NCBI GenBank assembly: GCA_019359285.1
Contig: JAHHHQ010000049.1
Location: 89,188-153,187 of the forward strand
DNA from: Nodosilinea sp. WJT8-NPBG4
Lineage (GTDB): Bacteria; Cyanobacteriota; Cyanobacteriia; Phormidesmidales; Phormidesmidaceae
Direction of reading: 5' to 3'
Length of the DNA: 64,000 bases
Shown: in pieces, positions 57,092-64,000 of the stretch
Layout of the letters: each line of letters begins with the position of its first letter
How positions within the stretch are numbered: position 1 is the first letter of the stretch
The notes under the pieces: model-generated
Told to the model about the DNA's origin: nothing
What the model saw: the letters and a program-made list of their open reading frames with translations, nothing else
Databases searched by the model: none
Program-made: the position numbers and the translations under genes

Positions 57092-57437
57092 GAGCTTCGT
57101 CCAAGGTCTGCTCATACTCCTCCAGCGCTACCAGTACCGATTCCAGCTCTTGTCGGCTTGCCTCTGCCAGGGTCTAGTTGGTATCGGATTTGAGCTTTCT
57201 GGTAGCGTACTTCCTGTCGATTTCGTCGAGCTTCTTGTCGATCTCTGCGAGCCTCGCGTTCTGCTCTTTCAGCTTCGCGTTCTCCTGCTTCAACCTCGCG
57301 GTTTCCTTCTCGATTTCGACGGTTCCACTCAACGCCGAAATTAGCCAGTGCAGCCAGGAGGGCTGCCATAGTGAGTCGGTTGCTCCAGATTGGGGGCTGG
57401 GCGACGATGCTGAGGAATTGGAAATCTTGTTCGCCAT
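57081..57437 (-). pseudogene. coiled-coil protein gene interrupted by an in-frame TAG
   Basis: From ATG 57437 the frame encodes SGTVEIEKETARLKQENAKL, KEQNARLAEIDKKLDEIDRK and SDTN, then TAG (57174-57176). In the same frame it continues for 30 codons, TLAEASRQELESVLVALEEY to TLDEALSS, ending TAA at 57081-57083, which overlaps the convergent DUF4033 gene. The continued coiled-coil character after the stop implies a recent nonsense mutation (CAG to TAG) or two products. The overlapping frame at 57112-57447 is a shadow. Confidence 0.6.
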
Positions 57438-57598
57438 AAAGACGCAACAGGGTTAAACCTCAGGAACGCGATAGCAATCACTAATATCGCGACCAAGCTG
57501 CCGGGCAACAATCCCAGAAAGTTGACCCACACCTAACGCTTGAATAAATTCCTTCTAAGCTCGGCCTTTGGCCCAACGGACGTGACCATTGTGGTAGA

Positions 57599-57650
57599 GG
57601 GTGGTTAGCGAGAGGTGAGGGAGATGGGGAAGGTGGGGGAGATGAGGGGT
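57599..57650. repeat. homopurine tract
   Basis: AGGTGAGGGAGATGGGGAAG-GTGGGGGAGATGAGGGG is nearly all purine on the plus strand, the same kind of tract as at 32981-33045, including the shared GGTGAGGGAGATG-like core. It lies upstream of the gldA-like gene. Confidence 0.6.
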
Positions 57651-57744
57651 TGGTTTAGATTGAGCCTTTAAACGCAATCAGAGGAAAAATCGCTACTGTA
57701 ATCAGCAGTACAATATCCACTGGTTTGCTGGCGGTTCTACACCC

Positions 57745-58767
57745 ATGATTGAAGTTGAGCACCTGAGTAAGACCTACGGGTCTACCACGGCCATTCAAGA
57801 CATCACCTTTGGGGCGCAGCCTGGGGAGATTCTCGGATTTTTGGGGCCAAACGGGGCGGGTAAAACCACCACTATGCGAATTTTGGCGGGGTATTTGCCA
57901 GCCTCCGAAGGTACGGCCCGAGTGGCAGGGTACGACGTGCATACCGACTCGATGGCAGTGCGGCAGCGGATTGGCTACCTGCCCGAGTCGCCGCCGCTGT
58001 ATCCCGACATGACGGTGCAGGGCTTTCTCAACTTTGTGGCCAAAATCAAGGGCGTGCCTGCCGATCTGCGCCAAAAGCGGGCCGACATTGCCATGGATCA
58101 CTGCGGGTTGACCGACAAGCGCAAGGTGCTGATTCGCAAGCTGTCAAAGGGTTATCGACAGCGGGTAGGCATTGCCCAGGCCATCATCCACGATCCCCCA
58201 GTGATTATTTTGGATGAGCCGACAGTGGGGTTGGATCCGCGCCAGATCAACGAGGTGCGGCAGCTGATCAAAGGACTGGCGGGTAGCCACACTATCATTC
58301 TCTCCACCCACATTTTGCCGGAGGTGAGCATGACTTGCGATCGCGTCACCATCATCAACCGCGGCCAAGTCGTCGCTACCGACACCCCCGACAACCTCAC
58401 CACCCGCCTCTCCGGCGAATCAGCCTACGAATTAGAGGTCAAAGGGGACGTAGATAGAGCCCAGCGCCTGTTGAGCGAGCTGGCCCCCGTACGCCAGGTG
58501 AGCCTACTGGGGCCAGAGCATCTGCCGGAGTATCATCACCGTCTGCGGGTGAGTGCAGACGCCGATCGCGCTTTGGGAGCCATTATGTCCGCCGCTCTCA
58601 TCAACGCCGGGCTCGAACTCCACGAGCTGCGCCGTCAGCAGGCTACCCTCGAAGACGTTTTCCTCAACCTCACCACCACCGAACCCGCTACGGGGGCAAC
58701 GGCACCGCCCGAAGCACTCACCGAGCTCCCCACAGTCGAACCAACACCAGAAGAATCCGAGACCTAA
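57745..58767 (+). CDS. ABC transporter ATP-binding protein (GldA-like)
   Basis: A protein of 340 residues. GPNGAGKTTT (Walker A, about 36-45), KLSKGYRQRVGIAQAI (ABC signature) and IILDEPTVGLDPRQ (Walker B) are clear. The C-terminal region (SAYELEVKGDVDRAQRLLSE, LEDVFLNLTT) is the extension of ATPases paired with ABC-2 permeases. It heads a three-gene run with a permease and a GldG-like protein, the layout of the gldA-gldF-gldG group. In cyanobacteria these do not prove gliding; substrate unknown. Confidence 0.9.
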   Translation: MIEVEHLSKTYGSTTAIQDITFGAQPGEILGFLGPNGAGKTTTMRILAGYLPASEGTARVAGYDVHTDSMAVRQRIGYLPESPPLYPDMTVQGFLNFVAKIKGVPADLRQKRADIAMDHCGLTDKRKVLIRKLSKGYRQRVGIAQAIIHDPPVIILDEPTVGLDPRQINEVRQLIKGLAGSHTIILSTHILPEVSMTCDRVTIINRGQVVATDTPDNLTTRLSGESAYELEVKGDVDRAQRLLSELAPVRQVSLLGPEHLPEYHHRLRVSADADRALGAIMSAALINAGLELHELRRQQATLEDVFLNLTTTEPATGATAPPEALTELPTVEPTPEESET

Positions 58768-58779
58768 CTCTTTTGGATC

Positions 58780-58896
58780 TTGATTTCCCCCTCATCCTCC
58801 CCACCTACCTCATCTCCCCACCCCCTACCCATCCACCCTCCCACTTCCTCGACCCACCTACCCATCCACCCCCTTACTCCCCCACTCTCCCCGCCC
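58780..58896. repeat. homopyrimidine tract before the permease gene
   Basis: Nearly 117 bases are C/T-rich with repeated CCCACCTACC, CCATCCACC and CCCCCACTCTCCCC words. It stays open in the permease frame, giving a Pro/Ser/His-rich extension that I do not accept as coding. It may be a recombination-prone or structural repeat. Confidence 0.65.
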
Positions 58897-59709
58897 ATGA
58901 CCCTTCTCTTCAAAAACATCCTCGCCATCTACCAGCGGGAGCTGCAAAGCTACTTCGCCTCGCCCCTGCCGTATATCATTGCTGCCGTGTTCTGGCTGCT
59001 GGGGGGCTTTTTCTTAGTGGCGATTCTGCTGGGGCCCCAGGGCATTTTGGCCCAGGCGGCTATGGCTGACCAGGCGGTGCAGATGGGCATGCCCCCCTCG
59101 CCCCCCTTTGATGTGGCCTACGAGTTCAACAAGGCCTACGTGGGGCTGCTGGGGTCACTGTCGATGTTTGTGCTACCGATGCTCTCCATGGGGCTCTACG
59201 CTGACGAGCGCAAGCAGGGCACGCTGGAATTGTTGGCGACTTCGCCGGTAACCAACTGGGCGGTGGCCTTGGGCAAGCTGCTGGCGGTGGTGAGCTTCTA
59301 CCTTGCGATGGTGCTGCCGCTGATGGTGTGCCAGTCGATCGCCCTCGGGGCAGCAACTCCGCCTACGGGGTCGGGAGTCTTCTTGTTATCGCACCTTGGG
59401 CTAGTGCTGCTGGCGGCCAGCGTCTTGGCCCTGGGCATGTTCATCTCATCGCTGACGGAGAGCACGGTGCTGGCAGCGATTATGACCTTTGCGCTGATTT
59501 TGCTGCTGTGGCTGGTGGATGCGGTGGCCCAGGGGCTGCCGGGGGTGATAGGCAGCGCGATCGCCCACCTATCTCTGCTCAAGCATTTCACCGACTTTAC
59601 CGAAGGCATTTTCGACACCGGTGGCCTGGTGCTGTTTCTCTCCTTCATCGGGCTGGGGCTTTACCTCACGGCTCAGTCCATCGAAACGCTCCGATTCCAG
59701 CGGTCCTAG
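58897..59709 (+). CDS. ABC-2 type permease (GldF-like)
   Basis: The start is placed at ATG 58897 (270 residues), after the homopyrimidine tract. LAIYQRELQSYFASPLPYII and AAVFWLLGGFFLVAILLGP are the opening membrane segments of the family, and MGLYADERKQGTLELLATSP is its conserved coupling loop. Six membrane segments are visible. It pairs with the ATPase encoded upstream and lies 43 bases ahead of the GldG-like gene. Confidence 0.87.
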   Translation: MTLLFKNILAIYQRELQSYFASPLPYIIAAVFWLLGGFFLVAILLGPQGILAQAAMADQAVQMGMPPSPPFDVAYEFNKAYVGLLGSLSMFVLPMLSMGLYADERKQGTLELLATSPVTNWAVALGKLLAVVSFYLAMVLPLMVCQSIALGAATPPTGSGVFLLSHLGLVLLAASVLALGMFISSLTESTVLAAIMTFALILLLWLVDAVAQGLPGVIGSAIAHLSLLKHFTDFTEGIFDTGGLVLFLSFIGLGLYLTAQSIETLRFQRS

Positions 59710-59752
59710 TGCCCAATCAGTCCATTTGACGTCAGCAGGTTAGTAGTAGCGA

Positions 59753-61321
59753 GTGATGACGATGAAATCGTTGGTGGCCTACCAAAAGTATTTGAAATAC
59801 CTGGCTTTTCCGGGGCTGGCCCTGGTGACGGCGGGGTTAATTGCCGGTGTCGTCGCCGGGTGGACGCTGCTGCCCGCAGGCCTACTGATCGGGGGCATTG
59901 GTCTACTCTTGCTCGGGCTGGTGCTGGGCAACTACGGCCAGGGTCGGTTTTGGGCCCAGCGTTCTACCGAGGCGGGGGCCAACGCCCTGATCTCTACCCT
60001 GGCGGTGCTGGCCATTTTGGGCTTGGTAAACTTTTTGGCGGTGCGCTATGCCAGCCGGGTTGACCTCACCGAGAACCAAATCTTTACCCTGGCGCCCCAG
60101 TCGCAGCAGGTGGTACAGACCCTAGAAAACCCTACCCGCATCGTCGTCTTCGACCCGCTGCCCAACCCCCAGGACCGTCAGCTGCTCGAAAGTTACCGCC
60201 AGGCTGGGCCGCAGTTTACCTTTGACTACGTCAACCCCTACAACGACCCTCGCCAAGCCCAGGAGTTTGGCGCTACCCAGACGGGCATGGTGTTTGTGGA
60301 AAGTGGTGAGACTCGCCGCTTTTTGCAGAACGTCGGCCCCAGCGAGCGGCTGTCGGAGCGCACTTTGACCAATGCGCTAGATCAGGTGGTGAGCGATCGC
60401 CCTCTCACCGTCTATTTCACCCAGGGCCACCAGGAGTTTACTATCGACGGCAGCGACACCGGCTTTTTGCAGGCCGCCACAGCTCTCGAAGACAAAAGCG
60501 CCGTGGTGCAACCCCTCGACCTTTCTAAAACCAGCACAGTGCCCGAGGATGCCAGTGTGGTGGTGGTGGCTGGCCCCGCCGCCGAATTCTTTGAGCCTGA
60601 AGTTAACGCGCTGCAAACCTATCTCAACGGCGGCGGCAGCCTCATGCTGCTCATCGACCCGCGCACCAGCCCCGGCATCGATCGCCTGCTCGACCCCTGG
60701 GGCATCACCCTCGACGACCGCATTGTGCTGGATACCTCTGGTAGTGGTCAGCTTGTTGGCCTTGGCCCCGCCGCTCCTTTAGTCACCGACTTCGGCGACC
60801 ACCCGATCACCCGCGACTTTACCGGCGGGCGATCGTTCTTTCCGCTGGTGCGTCCAGTCAATGTCGAAGAGGTGCCAGGGGTAACGACAACGCCTATTTT
60901 GCAGAGCAACCCCCAGAGTCGGGCCGAGGCCCTTTCTACCGAAGGCGAGCTGCAATACGACGAAAACGCGCCGGCCTCTGGCCCCTACACCCTTGGGGTC
61001 GCCCTCAGTCGCCCCGTCGAAGGAGCGGCCTCTGCCGAAGGCGAACCGCCGCCGGAGTCGCGCCTAGTCGTGATTGGCAACGCCACCTTTGCCACCGATG
61101 GCCTATTTGAGCAGCAGCTCAACGGCGATGTCTTTCTCAATGCCATTAGCTGGCTGGGTCAGCAGACCGACGCCACCCTCTCCATTCGCCCCCGCGAAGT
61201 TACCAACCGCCGCATTACCCTGACGGTGCAGCAGCAGATTGGTCTCGGGGTATTTGCCCTGCTGGTGCTGCCGGCTATCGGGCTTGGTCTAGCCGTGCTG
61301 ATGTGGCTACGACGGCGATAG
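59753..61321 (+). CDS. GldG-like auxiliary protein of the ABC-2 transporter
   Basis: A protein of up to 522 residues; GTG 59753, ATG 59756 and ATG 59762 are all in frame. N-terminal membrane segments (FPGLALVTAGLIAGVVAGWT; ISTLAVLAILGLVNFLAVRY) precede DLTENQIFTLAPQSQQVVQT, the start of the GldG/DUF4350-like periplasmic domain with PRIRIVVFDP-type Rossmann strands. A C-terminal membrane segment ends in LRRR. It completes the operon and probably shapes substrate delivery. Confidence 0.85.
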   Translation: MMTMKSLVAYQKYLKYLAFPGLALVTAGLIAGVVAGWTLLPAGLLIGGIGLLLLGLVLGNYGQGRFWAQRSTEAGANALISTLAVLAILGLVNFLAVRYASRVDLTENQIFTLAPQSQQVVQTLENPTRIVVFDPLPNPQDRQLLESYRQAGPQFTFDYVNPYNDPRQAQEFGATQTGMVFVESGETRRFLQNVGPSERLSERTLTNALDQVVSDRPLTVYFTQGHQEFTIDGSDTGFLQAATALEDKSAVVQPLDLSKTSTVPEDASVVVVAGPAAEFFEPEVNALQTYLNGGGSLMLLIDPRTSPGIDRLLDPWGITLDDRIVLDTSGSGQLVGLGPAAPLVTDFGDHPITRDFTGGRSFFPLVRPVNVEEVPGVTTTPILQSNPQSRAEALSTEGELQYDENAPASGPYTLGVALSRPVEGAASAEGEPPPESRLVVIGNATFATDGLFEQQLNGDVFLNAISWLGQQTDATLSIRPREVTNRRITLTVQQQIGLGVFALLVLPAIGLGLAVLMWLRRR

Positions 61322-61363
61322 AACGCCTGCCCAGGCCGGCTGGAGGGGAAAGCAGAGACGGCA

Positions 61364-62029
61364 TTAGGGATGTTTGAGCCTTCGTGATTGGGAAGGTATA
61401 ACCTGTTGGGCAAAACGGGCCACGGCATAGAGAATAATGGTTTCACCCAGGAGTTCTGCCAATTCCTCTAGAGTGATGCGGAGATGTTCGATTAAAAATA
61501 CCGTTTCGGATGAGAGATGGGTAGATAGCGCTGGCGCGATCGCATCCTTGGCCATCTCGGCCCCAAACCCGCCCAGCAAGAAAATCCCCAGCCCCGCCAG
61601 CACCCACAGCACCGTGAGCCGGTGAGTACGCCATAGCCAGACTAAATCTCTAAATCCCAGCACCACAATCGCCATTAAGAGGCTGAGGTAAATCAATTTC
61701 CAGTCCACCTGCCGCAGGGTGAGGTGGAACTTGAGCAATTCATCCACAGCGCCGAAGAAGCAGAGCAGCGCTAAAGTGCTGGGCAGCAACCAGGAGATCG
61801 GCTTAGACATGTGCCGTCGATAGCGCAGTAAACCCACACATAGAAGCCCTATGGCGCCCAGCAGGATCGCCTGTAGCCAAGAGGGCAGCGATCGCAACCT
61901 GTTAAAGTCAAAGGGCCCTGCCTCACCCCGCAGACCAATTAGGGCCAAATAGGCTAAAGCAAGCCCTACCTCAAAGCCAATTAGGGCGATCGCGGCCTGT
62001 CTTAAAAATTTTGGTGCGGGCATAGCCAA
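61364..62029 (-). CDS. hypothetical polytopic membrane protein
   Basis: A protein of up to 221 residues; ATG 62029 and ATG 62023 are both possible. About five hydrophobic segments are visible (AAIALIGFEVGLALAYLALI; AILLGAIGLLCVGLLRY; WVLAGLGIFLLGGFGAEMA) with a conserved-looking acidic loop ITLEELAELLGETIILYAVA. No known family. It converges on the gldG-like gene. Confidence 0.66.
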   Translation of the reverse strand: MAMPAPKFLRQAAIALIGFEVGLALAYLALIGLRGEAGPFDFNRLRSLPSWLQAILLGAIGLLCVGLLRYRRHMSKPISWLLPSTLALLCFFGAVDELLKFHLTLRQVDWKLIYLSLLMAIVVLGFRDLVWLWRTHRLTVLWVLAGLGIFLLGGFGAEMAKDAIAPALSTHLSSETVFLIEHLRITLEELAELLGETIILYAVARFAQQVIPSQSRRLKHP

Positions 62030-62320
62030 TATTCGCTAAATCACTAGACCCAGCTTGCCCTCAGAGCAGAGGTAACGGCCATCGGATTTAGTCGGGTTTG
62101 GTTGGTAAAACCGCATTCCTGAGAGGCTAACCGTGATTGGCAACCCCATAGCAGGTGAAGCCTGTTAGGGCAGCCCAGAATGCCGAGATTCAAGCCTATC
62201 CATCAATTTTTTTATTTTTCGCTCTTCTGTTTTCGTTCTTTTGCTATACACGCTAGTGCGTCGCCTCAATTTGCCAATGGTGGGGACTCGTATCCTAAAC
62301 GCAGTGGCCACCGCTATAAC

Positions 62321-63730
62321 CTCTCTTCAGTCACTACAGGGGAAGTAAAGTGAAGAAGGACGAGTTTTAAGAGGGTAGGAGCCATGGTTGTCCCTCGACT
62401 TGCCCGTCAAACGGTTGGTTTCGTTGATGAGTACTGTGAAGCTTACCGCAACCTGTTCAGCGATGTTCGTAGCTTCGAGTGCTTCAAGTACCTTCATGTG
62501 GGTTTAATCAGCGAAATTCCCCGCAAAAGCTTACCAGCTATTGCTCAGGTTGTTGGGCTCAAGGATAGCCAGAACCTGCATCACTTCCTGCATCATGCGG
62601 TGTGGGACACAAGCCAACTCAGGGCACGCCGCCTTCAACTGGTGAAGCGGGTGCTCGGCGACAGGTCCATTATTCTTATCATCGACGAGACGGGCGACCG
62701 CAAGAAGGGAAATGCGACAGACTATGTCGCTCAGCAGTACATCGGCAATTTAGGCAAAACAGCAAACGGGACTGTCTCGGTCAATGCCTATGGAGTTGTG
62801 GGCAACATCACATACCCGTTGCTGTTCAGAATATTCAAACCCCGCAGTCGCCTCCAAGAGGGCGACGAGTACAAAACAAAACCAGAACTCGCCGTTGAGT
62901 TAATCCAAGACATTCAGGCTGCAGGGTTTAAGGTTCAATTGGTTTTAGCCGATAGCTTCTATGGAGAGAGCGGCAGTTTTATTGACTGTGTCAGGAAGTT
63001 TGAAATGCCCTTCATTGTGGCAATTCGTTCGAATCATGGCGTACTCATGCCATCGTGGCAACGAGTACGCTACAACCGTTGGCGGGCCTTTGAGCAACCG
63101 CTCGCCCAGCGCACTCCAGAAACTCGCTTCATTCGTGAGATTATCTTTGGGCAACGCCATTCAAGACGCTACTTCCAAATTACTAAGGGCACCGAGCAGA
63201 GCATCGATAGCTGGTTCATTATGACGGACCTGCCCGGCGACATCCTGCGCTTACCGCTGCTCTATAGCCTGAGAAACTGGATTGAGTACGGCTTCAAACA
63301 GGTCAAAAACGAGTTGGGCTGGGCCGACTTTCGCGTGACAAATTACCCCAGTATCGAGCGCTGGTGGGAGGTCATCTTCTGTGCTTACTTGATGATTAGT
63401 CTCCATGCGCAGCACTTCTGTTGGCATGCCCTGACGGCCCAGTCGGCGAAACGTCAAGAACTCGCTTTTGAGCCCTTTTGCCAACACCAAAGGTGGCAAC
63501 TAGGGCTCAACTGGAAGAGTGCCCTGAATAACTTGAGGCTGATTCTACAGCCCTTTGTCTTCTACCAACTCATCCAGCCTTGGCTAGCCATCTTTCCCAT
63601 TCCAGGCCTACATAGATGCTTTGCCCGCTTGATGCACTGCATGAATCAATTCCGCGCTTCACCACACGCGTTCGGGCTGGCTGTCTGAGACCTTAAAGAC
63701 TTTTTAAGCAGCTAGAGTGACTAAAGAGGG
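62321..63730 (+). mobile_element. intact IS701-like insertion sequence
   Basis: The left end CTCTCTTCAGTCACTACAG and the inverted right end CCCTCTTTAGTCACTCTAG match at 15 of 19 bases. Each is directly flanked by the same pentamer ATAAC (62316-62320 and 63731-63735), a target-site duplication. The 1410-bp element holds one transposase gene that looks intact. Insertion is therefore fairly recent. The 62030-62315 stretch before it carries no gene. Confidence 0.82.
62384..63688 (+). CDS. IS701/IS4-type DDE transposase
   Basis: A protein of 434 residues. LIIDETGDRKKGNATDYVAQ holds the first catalytic Asp, QLVLADSFYGESGSFIDCVR the second, and LRNWIEYGFKQVKNELGWAD the Y-(2)-R-(3)-E-(6)-K-like segment with the catalytic Glu. 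The product looks complete, with AGGAGCC before the ATG. It moves the element bounded by the inverted repeats at 62321 and 63730. The C-terminal WWEVIFCAYLMISLHAQHF segment is typical of the family. Confidence 0.88.
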   Translation: MVVPRLARQTVGFVDEYCEAYRNLFSDVRSFECFKYLHVGLISEIPRKSLPAIAQVVGLKDSQNLHHFLHHAVWDTSQLRARRLQLVKRVLGDRSIILIIDETGDRKKGNATDYVAQQYIGNLGKTANGTVSVNAYGVVGNITYPLLFRIFKPRSRLQEGDEYKTKPELAVELIQDIQAAGFKVQLVLADSFYGESGSFIDCVRKFEMPFIVAIRSNHGVLMPSWQRVRYNRWRAFEQPLAQRTPETRFIREIIFGQRHSRRYFQITKGTEQSIDSWFIMTDLPGDILRLPLLYSLRNWIEYGFKQVKNELGWADFRVTNYPSIERWWEVIFCAYLMISLHAQHFCWHALTAQSAKRQELAFEPFCQHQRWQLGLNWKSALNNLRLILQPFVFYQLIQPWLAIFPIPGLHRCFARLMHCMNQFRASPHAFGLAV

Positions 63731-63894
63731 ATAACTCCTGAATTTAGAGCAGAATTTTTCAGAAGTTTTTCCCCTCGCGCAACCAGAACATTCGTTCCAT
63801 GCTGTTGGTGTGTTCTCTGCTGTTGAGCGAAACTTCAGCCTAATCTGGAGATTTCCCTGGTTGCCCGTTTAACCTATTGCAGATAAGGAGCTAG

Positions 63895-64000
63895 TTAGGA
63901 CAGTTTTTTGAAGGCATCGTCGACCGCATCCCAGAGATGGTCAAAGGTCTTTAGCGTTTTACGCAGGTGATGTTTCAAGCGCGCCCAGAACTTTTCAATC
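63895..64000 (-). CDS. C-terminus of an IS630-like transposase, partial
   Basis: Read on the minus strand from the window edge: IEKFWARLKHHLRKTLKTFD, HLWDAVDDAFKKLS and a stop at 63895-63897. The (N)PIEKFWARLK segment is the C-terminal catalytic Glu region of IS630/Tc1-type transposases. The rest lies outside the window, so I cannot tell whether it is intact. Confidence 0.75.
   Translation of the reverse strand, partial: IEKFWARLKHHLRKTLKTFDHLWDAVDDAFKKLS

Noticed and set aside
57112..57447. 111-residue basic ORF on the minus strand
   Set aside because: Its Arg/Glu repeats are a frame-shifted shadow of the better coiled-coil frame from 57437.

Overview
The window is cyanobacterial chromosomal DNA, probably from a filamentous Leptolyngbya/Nodosilinea-type organism. 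It carries psaA-psaB, chlL-chlN with DUF5331 genes between them, psbY, a D27-like DUF4033 gene and DUF760/DUF1400/DUF4079 genes. The palindrome GCGATCGC (HIP1) is very common in the GC-rich parts. The genus is an inference; no rRNA gene is present.

Layout. 1-13374 is accessory DNA. It holds a P-loop ATPase cut by the window edge, an Eco57I-like adenine methylase, a zinc-ribbon protein and an SNF2-type helicase, all on the minus strand. Next come a primase-like replication gene whose 3' end is tandemly duplicated and decaying, an excisionase-like HTH gene behind three 22-bp-phased palindromes, and a small divergent regulator module. It ends at a 3' fragment of tRNA-Thr(TGU), which looks like the boundary of an integrative element. 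13375-22990 is core: an ABC ATPase, scpB, a DUF760 gene, a nucleotidyltransferase, a DUF1400 gene, a TumE-type toxin-antitoxin pair and the chlL-DUF5331-DUF5331-chlN cluster. 22990-26160 is a second, AT-rich accessory island of small unknown genes with another copy of the divergent regulator module.

26280-47600 is mostly core: a DUF4079 gene, an Lrp/AsnC regulator with a frameshifted LysE-type exporter, an M23 peptidase, a UvrD-like helicase, a DUF3782 nuclease-like gene, murJ, a large hybrid histidine kinase, a kefG-kefB type K+/H+ antiporter pair and the psaA-psaB operon. 47878-53440 has decayed transposases around a serralysin-type RTX metalloprotease and a secreted protein flanked by inverted repeats. 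53499-62029 holds psbY, rdgB, an MsbA-like exporter, the D27-like gene, a coiled-coil gene with an internal stop codon and a gldA-gldF-gldG-like operon. The right end has an intact IS701-like element (62321-63730) with 5-bp flanking repeats and the C-terminus of an IS630-like transposase.

The strongest candidates for something undescribed are: (a) the helicase / zinc-ribbon / methylase / ATPase set, whose methylase has a sharply AT-rich insert over its presumed target-recognition region; (b) two paralogous modules of an XRE-type repressor divergent from a gene with a shared C-terminal domain, at 12395-13223 and 25559-26154; and (c) the recombinase-arm-like gene plus a tiny membrane protein at 24498-25276.
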